In this document: positions 22,900 through 50,045 of the stretch, in pieces
Position numbering within the stretch: the first letter of the stretch is position 1
Layout of the letters: each line of letters starts with the position of its first letter
Source of the DNA: Oryzias latipes
Lineage: Eukaryota > Chordata > Actinopteri > Beloniformes > Adrianichthyidae
DNA length: 64,000 bases
Reading direction: 5' to 3'
Assembly: GCF_002234675.1 (NCBI RefSeq)
Contig: NC_019868.2
Span: forward strand, 20,740,743-20,804,742
The notes under the pieces: generated by a model
Told to the model about the DNA's origin: nothing
The model's input: only the letters and a program-made list of their open reading frames with translations
Databases searched by the model: none
Translations under genes and position numbers: made by a program

Positions 22900-24728
22900 T
22901 TGATAAAAAAAAACAACTTTTTTTTAAATCTCAAAATGGCTTTTAGTTTATTTTGTCTAATCAGTCTTAGCTGTTTGATCTATTACATAGTATTGCAGAG
23001 GGATCGCTCGGCTGCCCACTGTGCTTTCCTTGTATTACGTACAAGCAGGTGCACAGAACAGACTGAACACATTAGTTGGTAGTGTTAAAAAAAGACCTCT
23101 TTGCTGCTGTTAACAAAGGTCAAGGAAGTGTTTTTTAAACCTTTATAAGAGGTCAAACACAATGGGTTAACATAATGGGTTGCCTGCGGTCAGCAGTGAA
23201 TGTTCTTGCAGTTTACTTCAATTGTCAGCCTCTTATTTCAACTTCTTTCACTTCCACTAATAGCTGGCCCATTGACATGGGCCAGAGGGGATGAAGTGTA
23301 ATGATACTTCTTTAAGATATGCCTTTTATATTCTCTGTCTAATAGCCCCGTTTTGAGAACTGCAAGCACCATAATTTGCCTGTGAATAATCAATGGTACT
23401 CTTAGCCAGCTCCTGTGTATTGTATTCTTAATGGTTAACAATTATCTTTATTGATGGCTCTCTTATAGTCTCTTTCGTTGACTTTGTGAGCTCAAGTCTG
23501 AGAGTTCTCCAAGGCTCAGCAAGTTCTGGAGAAACAGAGCGTTGTAGTGTTGAGATCCAAACAGCTGGAATCGACTACAGAATTCATCCGTCATCGAACA
23601 GCCCCGCCGTTGTACCGGATAGGTCTCTGCAAAAGTGGTAAAATGGAAACCTCACATTAAGGGCCCGTGTTTTTGTTATTGCTTAAGGAAAAAATGACAT
23701 CCAGTAGAGATTTGTGGTCTGTCAGAAGGCACTTCTCCCTATAAGTTGTGTGTAAACAAGGTTGTTCCAGTAGAAAGTGTTTGTTTTAAAAAATTAAATG
23801 AAAATCTCACAGCTTTTAAATCATGAAAATGTTACGCAAACACGTGTGACTGCTGTGTTTTTGATCGGTCCTGGCAAGAGTGGAATGTCTCAGTCTTCTG
23901 GCTTCATAGCCAGACTCATGCAGGCGTAGTCAGCCCTGGTCCCTGTGTCCTAATCCTTTTGACACCCCAGTTGTCTTCCACAAGAATTCCCTGACATGTG
24001 GAACAAAGATGTTTGTCAGCTGGACGCCTAATGCGACATGGCAACGCAGTCTGCAGAAGGGTCTAAGGAGTGCGACTAATTGAGTGTGTGTGATGTCTTC
24101 AGTTTTCTGCAAAAAAGCCACAACTTGAGAAAATATGTGAATAGATATAACTGAAGCCCTTTTAGGCCAGCAGAGAAGACTTGCTCAAGTGTGGGCATTC
24201 CATCAGAGTCATGTCAGCAGCTGTAAAAGGTAAAAGGAGCGTATTACTTCATCTAAATTCTCACTTGCTTCTCAACTTTCTCGTGGCGAGCTGGGGCACG
24301 ATGGTAGAACGACTCATTTACAATCTATTTTATGGAATGTGTTCAGGGTGAGATGTAAATTACAAAAGGAACTCTGACTTCCATTGCGTTGCACAGAATT
24401 GGTTTTAAGTCTAAACCTGTGGATCTGTCAGTGATCCAGTATAATGGAATTTATTATAGTTTTACCTAGTAGAGTAAATTTGCAAGGAAAATACCCTGCA
24501 AGAATCATGATCCCCTTTTAGGTCTGCATGTAAAAAAATATAAATAAATAACAAAAACAAGGGGGCATTTTTAGTCTAAGTCAGTTGGTTTCTTTGAACA
24601 TATTCTGAAATGCACATTTAAAGAAGCATGATTCAAACAAGTAAAAATGTCTGGTAGACGGAGCAGTGAGGAGTTGCTAATCAAACCACCACCAATCAAG
24701 AAGTGGAATAAAATACTTTCCCGACTGT

Positions 24729-24815
24729 CTGTGAAGATTCTGAAACATCCAAGTCATGTTACAACAGGATTCTGTTCCCTATGGCAACTGGACTTTAAAG
24801 GTTGATCTAGACGAC
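24729..24815. repeat. Fragment of palindromic repeat family C
   Basis: 'TGTGAAGATTCTGAAACATCC' at the left and 'CTATGGCAACTGGACTTTAA' further in match, imperfectly, the edges of C2 (31833) and the block at 45300-45495. No hairpin is intact. Confidence 0.4.
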
Positions 24816-25275
24816 ATTTGTTGCACATTCAAGCGGTGTCTTTAGTTCTACCTGGTGATGCAAGACAGGATATGTGTCAAGCTACGAACACACTGGGCAT
24901 TTGATGCGCCTTCTTGAACACCCATTTAGTCCATGGTACTCACACTGGACAAGCAGGGAGGGGGTTCTTCTTTTTTTGCTACCGTTTACCACCGCACGTC
25001 CACCACCAACAGTTGGAAGGGTCTTGGTATGAAACAAATCTTGCCTCAGGCTTTTTCTTTCACAGCTCTACTGCAATGTGTAAAAAACGTTGCCACATCC
25101 TTCTTTGTGACACTTGGTGTCAATCCTTGAAGATTCTGTGACCATGATCATTTATTAGAAGTTCTTCTTTGGGGTCATTTTTCTAATATTGCAAACAATT
25201 GTTAAGCTATATCTCTACTCATTGTTGAAAGATGTATCCAACATGTTAATACCAGAGGTGAATTGAAAGTTTTAA

Positions 25276-25350
25276 TCTATCCATTCATCTATCCATTTTC
25301 CAAAACCACTTAATCCCTTCTGAGGTTGCTGGAGCCTATCCCAGTCACGG
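25276..25350 (-). repeat. SINE-like tail fragment
   Basis: 'CCATTCATCTATCCATTTTC' followed by 'GCTGGAGCCTATCCCAG' is the reverse complement of the 3' tail ('GGATAGGCTCCGGCAGCC' and the ATGAATGA run) of the element at 59123-59440. Only the tail is present. Confidence 0.55.
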
Positions 25351-28300
25351 TAATGTAATTTCGAATTTTCTTTGACTCTGTAGTTACCCCACCAATAAAT
25401 AAATCAATGAAAAAAAGTTTTTTTTTCTCTCCATATTTCCTTAGGTGTATAATGCATCTGTGTTTGTAAAAATTTGTTTAAGAAATATGCTTGACCATTT
25501 GGTTGAGCCGACAGTTAAAGCGTTAAAAAATATGTTAAAGCAATAACGAATCAGATAAGATTGGGAATGGGTTAAAAAAAAGCCAGTTTTGATGCTGCAC
25601 GCGAAGTTCCAGGACAACCCCAGTTTGAAACTGAAAACCCTGCTATGATAAATGAGTAGTTCAGAGGCTCAACGACTTTGTGTTTAGACGGCTGCAGAGA
25701 AAAGACAGTTCCTGTCATCGGGAACCATTTCTAATAAAAATCTCTATGCAAAGAGTGAAAGCAGAGCCGATCTTGCTGGCCAAGCTTTCATCGCATACTT
25801 CTTCAGTTATTCACCTTTAACTGAAGGTTATGCTTATTAATGTTAAACGAAGTGCTGATGGCTCTCAGAATTCATGCATCCATGGGATCCTCTCAGTGAC
25901 AGCAGTCAGCCTCAGAGTTACTTCCAGTATTATCTCACCCCGCACACACTGTGTATGTGTTACTTGAGTGTTATGGGAGGAGAAGATGAACCTATTCCTC
26001 TGTTGCAAGGAGAGATAAACTGGAGATGAGTGTTATTATTCTAAAGGAGAGGTGAGAGATGTGTTGGAAGGACAGGGAATGATGGAAGAATGGGGAGAAC
26101 AATGTTTGAGCCCATGAAATACACATACGTGCAGAAAAAACATGATCCTAAAGCTGGTGTCACGCTGGAAAACCTGGTCTGTACCAGCAAAACTAAATTC
26201 TGCTGAAATTCATCGAAGTAAAATTAACCTTTGACTTTTTCTCCCTTTTAGAAACCAAAGATTTAAGTTTTTTTTTGTTTTTTTTTTTACTTTTTGACCT
26301 AAAAATGTGTGCTTTTCTTTTGGTCTTTCTAAAAATTCCCTTCTCTTCCAAAGCTAGTTGCCATTTTAATTTTTATTAAATTAGTTTAAAATCATCCTTG
26401 GATTTTCCAGATTCTTGCATCCAAGATCCAGCAGAAAACTGTGTTGTTGTTTTTTTAGGTTGTTCTTTTTCAGATTCTCAGGACGATTGCCATGATTATA
26501 TGGGACTGTTTCTGTATGTTCATGACTCAATTAAAATTTAGTCTCCCCATGACATTTGCAGAAATTATGTCCCCTCGTTTTTTTCATGTGTTCTGTTCCC
26601 AACATCGAAATAATGTTAGTTTTCAAAACATTTTTTCTTCATTCTATTCCTGAAAAGACAGAAATAGGAGAAAGAACATGTGAGTCAATATCATGATGCC
26701 TGTCTCGAGATGTGGCAGCAGAGGACATACATCCATCTTCTTTACATCAAAAAGGCAGATGTGTAAAAAGTCACACTCTTATCTTTTTGCACTGAACTCA
26801 GCTGTTACACAAACACAGAAATCTCAATTACGGCAGCATGACTTACACGCTGAGTGGTGTCTTCGGCGTTTCCTTCATCACGTATGCTGGACTCAGGATC
26901 GATCGCAGGCTGAGTGGAAGCCAAAATTATCTTTGGGTTCAAAGATCAAAAGTCAGCTGTTGCTGTGAAAGGTGTTTGTTTCTAAAATCAGACAGAGATT
27001 CCACAACTTTGACCTCCAAAGGAGGAGGAATGGGTTAAACTTAGACTACTTACTAAAAAATATTCATACATAAAAAAATATACAAGGTTGCAGAGATGTG
27101 CCTTTCTAATATTGGGAAAGTTTTACTTATGGAACGGTGTTTTGTGTAAAAGAAAAAAAAAGCTAATAATACTTTCTATATGTCTGTGTTGTCTTTTTGT
27201 GTGCCCCACACTTTTTATACATAAGCTCAACTACTTTACTTTTCCAAATTAATTGTAATTACTGCTTTTAACCTACTGCATTTATATTTTTGACATTGTT
27301 CTCTCCACCTTTTTTGCCAACAGGTTTAGTTCCGTAAATGAACCCATACTTAATTTTAAAAATAAAAAACCCATATTATACTAAATGGTGTTGAAATAGG
27401 AACCAGTAAATTTTTTTTTTACTTTTGCTTTTTCTTTCCAAAATATTTTTTCAAACAACTGTGTTCTTTTTGAACAGCTGGTTTTCTAAAAAGAAAATGT
27501 AAGGTTTGTGTAAAAATCTCAAAACTTCAGGGAAAAATTGTGTCATGACAAACATTTCATCAGCAGATGGGGAACTTGCTATTCAGGCGTTGTTTTCTAA
27601 TGATGAAATGTCATTCTTTGATGTAAAAGTCTTCAGATGACAACAACGTTTTGAATAAGAGTTGGCTCAAAAGAGCCTTCATGCTATTATATTATTTCCC
27701 AAAAAAAATTTTTTTTAAGAGACAAACTGTTCTAGCAGCTTGAAGGACAATATAATTAAATTTGCTGAAGTTGAGATTTGAACTGCCCTGTCCTAATTAC
27801 AAAGAAAATTCCACTCTGTGCCCTTGGATTGACATCCAGCATTTCTTTGTCTATTGTTGTAGCTTTAAGGTTCCATGAGATTAAAGGTTCATTAATGCTT
27901 CTGCTCTTGATGCTAATGAGTTTCTATTCTTCCTAATAGTATTGAATGGACCGTGAAGTGTAAACTTGCTCACTTTGAGTCTCAAAAGATTGTTTTTAAA
28001 GTAACCCTGGGAATAAGCTACTAGGTAGAACAATTCTGTTCTTGTTTTGGTTCACTTGGACTTATTTTGAACTCTTGCCTGCTGGGAAAATGAGGACGGT
28101 TTGCAGCATCATTCTAAAAGCAGATTATCCATGAAAACTATCCTTTCTTGAACTTATTGAGCTCCATCACGATGTAACCTCTTTTTTTCCCCCTCTGAGC
28201 TTAGGTGACTGAGACTTTCTTCTGAGTCTTTATGTCTACATTTGGCCTTTAAATATATAAAATAAAATAAAAAATACCACAAGAGAATCAAGAATCAAGT

Positions 28301-29362
28301 CACCCCATTTTTTTTATACTGAACTTTCTCAGTGTAAATCCCAAAAGACGATTTTCTTATGGTTGTTTTCCAGATCAATGTATAAAATCGGATAATTCTG
28401 AACCAGAATTAATCAAATGCAAATATAAGACAATGTCAATATCTTTCTTGGATATTTGTTACGCATTTGTAGGGTTTTTGCAATAAGACAAAAGCTGTTG
28501 TGTTCAATCATGTATATTAAAAAAGCTGGTATGATGCTGCCCTCTTGTGGTAGTTTTGACACATTTCTTAATTTTTCACGAAGCCAAAAATCCTATTCAA
28601 ACACAAACCTACCGGTATTACTTCTTTTACTCGTGTTTTTATCAATCAGTGATACCAATATTTAATGTACTTTTTTATGATTGTAATGTAAATGTGTTTT
28701 CCGAATCAAAGTTGGCACTTGTGATTGGATGAAATGATGGTGACCTGCAATTGCAGGTCATCTTTGAGTGACTATCTTATTTTAATGTTTGCATTCTCCA
28801 GTTTGTGGATCTTTACCTTGTTTTTCTCTAAAAAATGTTGTTTGTAGACATTTGCGTTTGGACTGAATTGAATAGAGGGGCTTAGACCTGACAAGTTGCT
28901 AAACTTGCTAAACTGCATATTGTGATTTGTCATTATACATCTGTTAATGATTTTTATTTTTAATTGTTTCCAGTCAAAATAAACAAATCAAATTTTATAT
29001 ATCTTAAATTGTTACTTTTATGCTTTATATTTGCAACTTGCATCTTGAAACAAATGTAAAAAATTGAAGTGTTTTGAAAAATGATCGCACGGATTTTTAA
29101 AATATCCTTTGATTTTTCTTTTGGTTCATAAAGCAAGAAAATGTCTTGGAGGTGGTAATGACTGAATAATGTACTAATTCAGTTGTGTAAATTTTCTCAA
29201 AATGTTAAAAAATTGAAGAAAAAAAACAGCTTTTAAAAAAATATATTTTAGGAAATGTCCTTATTGGAAATTTAAATAATTCCAAGCTGTGGTTTCTAAT
29301 AGTAGATATGTGGTTTTGTTCAATATGTAAACATTATATAATTACGGTGCCAGAACATATAT

Positions 29363-30083
29363 TTTATTTTCAATAACATGCTGCTTTTGAAGCTTTACAA
29401 ACTTGTCTTTGCAAATTTTTAATGGTTGGAATACAATATTAACCCTAAAATTATTTAATAATAATTCCTTTATGTCCATTTTGTATGTCATGCATACTTT
29501 CTTAAGCTCGGTGGGACAGTTCTTAAATGAAGAATTATCTTTGTGAAATGAAAAGTTTGTACTCTGCTCCTCAAAAATTCATTAAAGTTGTCATTGAAAC
29601 TTTTCATATGCATATATCTCTGGGATTTTTGGATGATTTAAAATAATCTGTAATTTAAAGCTGTTATTGACTGAAAACATGATGCTGATAAATTTATGCC
29701 TTTTCCAGTGATTTGTATTTTCTGGGATTTTTAGTCCTTTTTTCAATCTATTCTAGATCAACATTTTTTCATTTAACAAGTTTTTTTTGTCACGTTGTAA
29801 CTGCATTAAATGTAATAGAACTTGTGAAATCAACACTCGGCACATAGTTGTTCTTTTCATTTGTATCATATTAATGAGAGACATAACTGTAAAAAACATA
29901 TTTGACAAGCTGTTGTTATATTATCACATATATTAGACGGTAGGACTACACTTTACGGTGAGTAAGACTCCCACACATTTGTTGACATTACATGTCATAG
30001 AAAAGTTGCCGTGCGGCTGGAACGTAGCGGTCTGTTGACCATGAGACATGAGCTCAGATACAAAAACAAGAAACCATAAAGTG
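29363..30083 (-). other. sh3tc2: sh3tc2 3' UTR candidate
   Basis: On the minus strand the first AATAAA after the sh3tc2 stop that I found corresponds to plus TTTATT at 29363-29368, some 720 bases downstream. The stretch between is AT-rich and holds no other gene. The end of the mRNA is inferred from this signal only. Confidence 0.35.
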
Positions 30084-43705
<13,622 letters not shown>

Positions 43706-44200
43706 CTGGCCCAAGAGTCGGCAGCTCCCAGGGATCAATGCCATTCCATCAGTTTTCCCCCAGCCTCTCAAACAACATTCAGTCTCTTCCTTTCTGTTCC
43801 CCAAGCCCTGATTCCTGTCCTTTTTTTCTCTCCAGTCCCCTTCCTGCCTTGCTAACTCTGGCTTCCAACTAGTTTGTCTTAGCAGGATCTGCTCCCCGGC
43901 ACTCCTGCAGTCCTTCTCTCCTCCTCTCTATCTGTCTAGGTCTGCTGCTCTTTGTAATATTTCTCTTTCTTTCTGTCTCCATCTTCCCCCTCCCACCAGT
44001 CCCTCTCTCTGTGTTCAATAGCTGCCCAGCCAGTGAATGCACAAAGCGCTCTCTGCAATTGAGTGTGTGGGGGGCAGGCATCAGCCTGAGTTTCCCTGTG
44101 CCGTCTGCTTGTGTGTGTTGGTGACAAATATGCACAGAATGTGTGTCACAAAGTCAATGTGTGTGTCTTTTGTGCTAGTGGCTGACATAATCTAATGCTG
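43706..44200 (-). promoter_or_regulatory. sh3tc2: sh3tc2 leader and probable promoter region
   Basis: Immediately upstream of the first coding exon. On the minus strand it is purine-rich, with an alternative in-frame ATG at 43744 and an out-of-frame ATG at 43749 that opens a four-codon upstream ORF (stop at 43735). No TATA box is obvious. The transcription start is not readable, and a further upstream non-coding exon is possible. Confidence 0.35.
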
Positions 44201-45299
44201 ACCCGTTGTAAGGCAATGCTACAGAAAGCCAAGCTGCAAGGTCACAGCAAAGTCGGGCTGAGAGTCGCCCAGCGTCCCAGACTCTGGATCAGGAACTGCG
44301 TTCTAAGGAGACTTGTGCATCCACCCGTGATGAAGACAATATTTGTGTGTTTGCTGCAACTTAAGCTGCAAATCTGAGCTACATGTTGACCTTGCATGAA
44401 GGATTTCCTTCTGAGAGGGAAATACTCCTTTAAACAATGATGAATGCATGAGTGGGTATTTTTTAGATGTTCTTCTAATATCTCACAAAATCATATTTTG
44501 TGATAATCTCACACTACAGACAATTTAAAAAAATATGAGTACAGTCAGGACGATTTTAGAGGGCTTGTCCTGCAGAAAAAGACAGGCTCATACAAAATAC
44601 TATTTTCTTAATTAATAGCAACAGTTTTAGATTTCTAGAAAAAAAATCTAATTTTTAAAAAAGCTTTTAGAATATGTTTTTTGGCCACTTACAGGAAGTG
44701 TTTAACTTTTAAGTGGCTGAGGTTCCTTTTTTACACTTTCTTAAGTAGAAACAAAATCCTTTTCAACTCTTTAACATGTTTAATTATCTGAGGAAAACCT
44801 TGAGATGGCAAAAACAAACAAAAAAAAGTTTAGGTTGTGCCCAACCAACTATATATATTTAATATCAAATTTATTTAAGTTGTAAGCCTTTAATTATTTA
44901 GTGTAACAAAATCTTACATCACATTAACACGTTTTTGTTTGCATCATGAGTGGTACATGGTAAGAAGTGCAGACAAAATTACAGACACCAGGGGGCAGAA
45001 GAAGACTATTTTAGGATTATATAAAATGTGTTTTAAAAATAGTTTTCAATGAAATAAGGCTCAGAAATATGTGTATCAAATGTAAAAATGGAATTATAGA
45101 GTTAACAAGGAGCCAAAGTTAGGTTTTCTATCTGGTGGTTATGGTTAGAAGATAAACTTCAGATACAGATAAAAGGCCATTATCAACAAATTCTATTAAA
45201 GTTGAGAACCTTTCAGAAAATGATCCCAAGAAAGACGACTGGAAACCCTGCAGTCCAGGAAAATTGCATACACAAGAAATAGACATGAGGAGAAAGCTT

Positions 45300-45495
45300 G
45301 AATTAAATCAGCATCAGACTGATAAAGCCATTAGGATGAGTGGTGAAACATTTCAGTGAAAGAAAACTTGAAGTCCAAATGGCATTATTCAACCTCAAGA
45401 CATGACAGTGGGTCCCGTAAAAGACTACTTGGTATCCATGCCAGGGTTCTGTTTCTTAAGGTAACTGGACATTGACGGTTGATCTATCCTTAAAG
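45300..45495. repeat. Fragment of palindromic repeat family C
   Basis: 'TGATAAAGCCATTAGGATGA' then 'GTGGTGAAACATTTCAGTGA' match the 'AAAGCCTTTTGGATAAGAGA / TGAAACGTCTTCAA' core of C2 imperfectly. 'AAGGTAACTGGACATTGACG' matches the block at 24790. Old and degraded. Confidence 0.45.
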
Positions 45496-46874
45496 AGCTG
45501 TGACCGCGAATCTGTTTTCTTCAGCTCTAACTGCTGCTGGAAACTCAGGTTATGTATGAGCTTACTCCTTCAGGGGTGTGACAAAAAGTCAAATAACTAG
45601 ACGTATAAGCTGCTGAAATGCTATCAATGTGTGGTGATGTGAATAGGTACAGTTGAATTGCAGAGCCTGATGGTGCAGCTCAATACTGCAACACCACTGA
45701 ATTGGCAGCTAAAGATCTTCTAGATCCACCTTTATAGTCCAGTTAGTCTGAAGAGCAGAGGCCTGTGATGACATAACATGGATGCCCAAGAATCTTTTTA
45801 CACACCTTGCTTTCACTTATTAAAGGATTCAGGTAAAACTGAAAACAGCTGCTCTGGAAGATAACAGCAGCCAAAATTACACCTGTGACGGTCAAAAGGA
45901 AGAGTAATATTTGCGTCCTCTACAGCTAAACAATAAGGCCTAAAATGCTGACAACACTTGTTGAATTAGAAATCTAATAACGATCAAAATGAGAAACAAA
46001 GTTCTGAAAAAGGTGAGATGCAATGTAAACATTTGATAAATCCAAAAGAGATGTTTCTTCTTCACAAAACATGCCAGATATTCAAATAAAAACATATTTT
46101 CCTTTTGGACAAAGAGACACCTGCACACCACAGAAAAGTCCAGGACATGATGTATAAACTGTCCAAACATGAAATAAATTCAATTATTTTATTTTACACA
46201 GTTTCATAAAACTAAACTATTTCATAAAAGTGCTTGTTCAAATATAAACAATCTTCAAACCTTACACTCCCAGTGGACTATTTAATTTCATCATGCCAAT
46301 TTATCAGGCCGTAATCAATCACATGGAGTTTGCTTTCACAAAAGTAAAACAAAAACAAAAAAACTCTATGACCATTTTTTCAGGCATAAAAAAGCTTCTT
46401 GCCTATTTGGGCCGTCAAAACCGCTTCAGTCTTTTGTCAAAAGCGAGAAGCTACTGTCCTGAATTGTGATCTGCTGACTGAGAAGGTCATTCAAGCACAA
46501 TAATGCGCCTGTTGTATACTTAATAAACAAGAGAAAGAAGATCTGAACTTTGTGAAAAATATGTTTATTTATTTTGGAAACTGGAGAAGATGAGGAAAAA
46601 AATGGTAATGCATATATAAACAGCAACTTTGCTCCAGGCAAAGGCATTATAAAGGTGCCAGCTTGCTAAGAAACTATCTCGCACACATGTATGCCACCAC
46701 ATCCTTGGCTATGAACACATGTGGATTTTCACGCTGTTAGTTCCTAATTCTGACTCAACCCCTGTTGCATCAGCAATACCAACAATGAGGGGATTTGTGT
46801 TTTTCTACTGCAGTATGACTTCAGTGTCTGATGTCTGAAAAGGATTATCTGTGAAATGTTGTGGTAAAAAGGGA

Positions 46875-47330
46875 TTCATTACTCCAATCATCTATTTAGG
46901 CTACTTCAGAAGTGTTTCCTGTGATCTTTTATTGAGGATAAAGCTATTTTTAGCCAAAATCAAAGAACCTGTGTCGATGTCAAGGACATCGTTTCTGCAG
47001 AGCGGAAGTAGTTTATTAAAAATTTACCTCTGTGTTGTGGGCAGACCATTGGGCATGGAGCAATGCCACCCCCTCTTCCTCTCCCTATTTCAGAGAGCTC
47101 GGAGCAGGTAACTCGTGGCCAACCTGACATATTTTCGACACCACAAATGCGCTCTTTTTCAAACTGCATTTTTTTCATCTGCTCCTGATTCACAGAAATT
47201 TAAATTAAGGAACACTCAGAAACAAAATTTTGAGCCTAATTTTACCAACAAATGTCATACATCATCAGAAAAATGCCACTACAACATGTTAAAAACACAG
47301 AAAACACAATTATCCTTTGAGTTGGTGTGT
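46875..47330 (+). mobile_element. Family-A MITE-like element, copy A5
   Basis: Starts 'ACTCCAATCATCTATTTAGG' and ends about 'TATCCTTTGAGTTGGTGTG'. It has lost the outermost bases and the exon-like core, but keeps 'GTTTCTGCAGAGCGGAAGTAG' and the 3' block 'CATCATCAGAAAAATGCC'. Confidence 0.65.
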
Positions 47331-49068
47331 GTAGGAGTGTGTGTTGCCTCATATTGCTATAAATCATTCTGGTAATCATCCTCTAGCTCTGTAAATCAAA
47401 AGGATGGTTGTGTGTGAATTCTCCACTCAGATCAATATTAAAATCCCCTTTTTGTCTTTCTAAAGCTGAACCAGAGTAACTCATCAATTCTTTGTGTACA
47501 TGCTGGTAGTTTTACATTTCTTTCATTGAGTCTATGGTCAGGGAAGACAACTTGTCGTTAATCAAAAGAGGAAATCCCTGATGGCTCATTTCAGTTGACT
47601 TATTCTGTCACCTGTTGCTGCCTGTAGTTTCCTTGTGTTTAACCCAAAGGGAAACTTCACGTTTCTTCCTTCTGTGTGCTCTACTTTTTCAATCTCAGGG
47701 TCAAGAGGATAATACCTTTATCCCTGTTTCTGCCATTATATGGCAGCCTACAGTCAATGCTGAGTCAGTGCATGTGTACCTCATGAGGCAGAAAGCTGTA
47801 AACAGGCCGAAGGCGTGTCGGAACATATCCCAACACTCTTTAGGCTCCACTGTTTGTTGCTCACAAGTTGCACAGATGTCTAATCTAATAAACACAGACT
47901 TCCCAAGGCTAATGTGTGCAGTCACATGTGCATGGCCTTTGTTTTCACAAAAGAGTGCACCAGGGTCAGGAGGTTTTTTTCTTTCTTTCTTTTTTTTACT
48001 GACAAAAACTCTAAACTATGCAGTGTTTCAAATGGGGGAGAAAACCCCTGCTGCAGAGATGCCTACACAACACCTGTAGACCTTTGTACAGTTTGCAGCT
48101 GCAGTTTAAACCCCTTCTGCTTTAAAAACAACATTTCTAACATCAATCCCTATGTTTTGTTAAGCCACAGACCCACTGTGATCAGCCTATAATGACGAGG
48201 GTTGTCCAGCTAATGAGCACATGCCATACAAGACCTGAAGCCTGAAACCCCAGAGAATCACAGTCGTGTCACTCAATGGTCCACGACAATAACATTCAAG
48301 CTAATGAGAATCATATGGCAGCCACACCAGCTTGGTTCAGATGGGCTTGTTTGGGGTATTTTTGCCTGAATGTGTGGTGTGTAAGAGAATCGTAAGCATA
48401 TAGTAATATGAGACAGAGGTTGCTGACTCTAAGTTTAGACTAGCCAGGCTCTGTCAGCTCACTCTCCTGCATCTGTCTGTGAGACAGAGCTGAGCTGCAC
48501 AGCTCTTTACTCTGGAACAAACAATGTGAGCACAAAACTGAGCATTTTATCCTGTATCTGTTTTTGGAAGAATGTCACATGAGACTCAAAACCTCCTACA
48601 ATGAAAGCTAGGAAACTACAGTGACAGTGGTGCTTATTGTAAGTTCCTGTACACTGTGGAATGACAACAACTTTAATGAGTGAGAAGAACATGTTTTAGA
48701 CATCACCGGGTCTTTAAGTCAGAGAGAAATCTCTTACCTCTGTGTTACTCTCAACTCCTCCCTCTTAATCCATTCCTCCTGTGCTTGCTTCAATATCTGT
48801 AAGTCTCTTTGGGATTTGGGGGTTTCACCATATCAACAGTGACAGTCATGTCGGGACAGCTGCAGTAACTCTTCCCATTCTCCCCCCTTGAATAAAACAA
48901 AAAGAGGAGAACATCCAAAACAGAAAGATTGTGTAAGCCAGTGAGAGTCTGTGCTATAGAAGGCAGCATGTCACTGAGGAGGAAGCTCTACGCTGGAGCT
49001 CCACCCTCCATTTTTTGAGTCGAGGGTATTAAACCCGCCTCTTTCACCCCAAAAAACCCCCACCCCTT

Positions 49069-49096
<28 letters not shown>
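49069..49096. repeat. (AC)14 microsatellite
   Basis: Uninterrupted AC repeat followed by a shorter run after CCT. Confidence 0.9.
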
Positions 49097-49099
<3 letters not shown>

Positions 49100-50025
49100 C
49101 ACACACTTTTCTCTCCGTCAAAGTCTAAAGTCATGAGTCCAAAATGCTGATGAGACAGAAATGTTATGGGATTATTTTTATTTTTGCAGTTTCATGCATC
49201 AAGATGGAACCTGTTGCTTTTAGAGAAGCTACCGCAGGAGAAGTTGTTATTCTGAAACACGAGTCACACCAGTCTTACTTGAAACACTGCAATCACAACA
49301 TTTCCTTTCACTGAAAGACTCACCTGACTTCATTCCAAGGGTAAGCCTCAAACATACCTGCCCAAACTGTTTTCATTAGGAAACAGCTAAAAAAAAAATT
49401 AACAATTCCCGGACTTGTGTGTATACTTCTGTGTAGACAATAACGTAACAAGGAAATGAATCTGTTAAGGTTATTAAAAGCTTAACTTGAGTGAACCTAT
49501 ATCTGCAAGTCACATTTTTGGGGGATTTTTTTCTGTCTGTTTTTTAAAAGGTAAACTTAACTGTGTCTCCAGCCCCCAATCAGACCATGACAAAGTCACC
49601 CTGAATATCAGCACTGTGCTGGACATGTGGTCATGTGATGGCGCAATTCACTGTGCAAAGCTCCAGGACACGGATCATTTCTTCTGCTCTGTTAGCGACT
49701 TTGTGTGTGTGTGTGGCACAGAAAGACATGCAATTTGGTGCACTTTTTACAACAACAAAATGAGGATCAATGAAGATTGCAACATGGTAGCACTAAGAAT
49801 TTTGGGGGTTGTGTGTGGGAGTGTTTGTACTTTAACCCAGGCCATGCGGATGAACAAAGAGCAAGGATTTTTCCGACTTAGTGAAGAATGCAGCCTATTA
49901 CTGATCACTTCCACTGACTGAGAACGCATGACCTCTGTGGGGCAAACAAAGGAGTCATTACCTCCAAGAAAATGATCATCGGTCAACGATTAAGTCAAAC
50001 AATGCAGCAATACACTTGAATTGCA

Positions 50026-50045
50026 AATTAAAAAAAAAAAAAAAA
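50026..50045. repeat. Poly-A tract
   Basis: Run of about 16 to 18 A; no associated retroelement recognised. Confidence 0.85.

Larger units (their letters stand above)
22900..29362. other. Intergenic DNA between convergent adrb2 and sh3tc2
   Basis: No exon was recognised. Contents I can name: a palindromic-repeat fragment about 24729-24815 and a SINE-tail-like fragment about 25276-25350. 24880-25130 may be another dispersed repeat that I cannot classify. 25700-26110 has more balanced composition but no coding signal. Confidence 0.45.

Noticed and set aside
49487..49921. 144-codon plus-strand frame between sh3tc2 and ablim3
   Set aside because: Begins with TTG, has low-complexity CVC runs, and no domain or splice signals.
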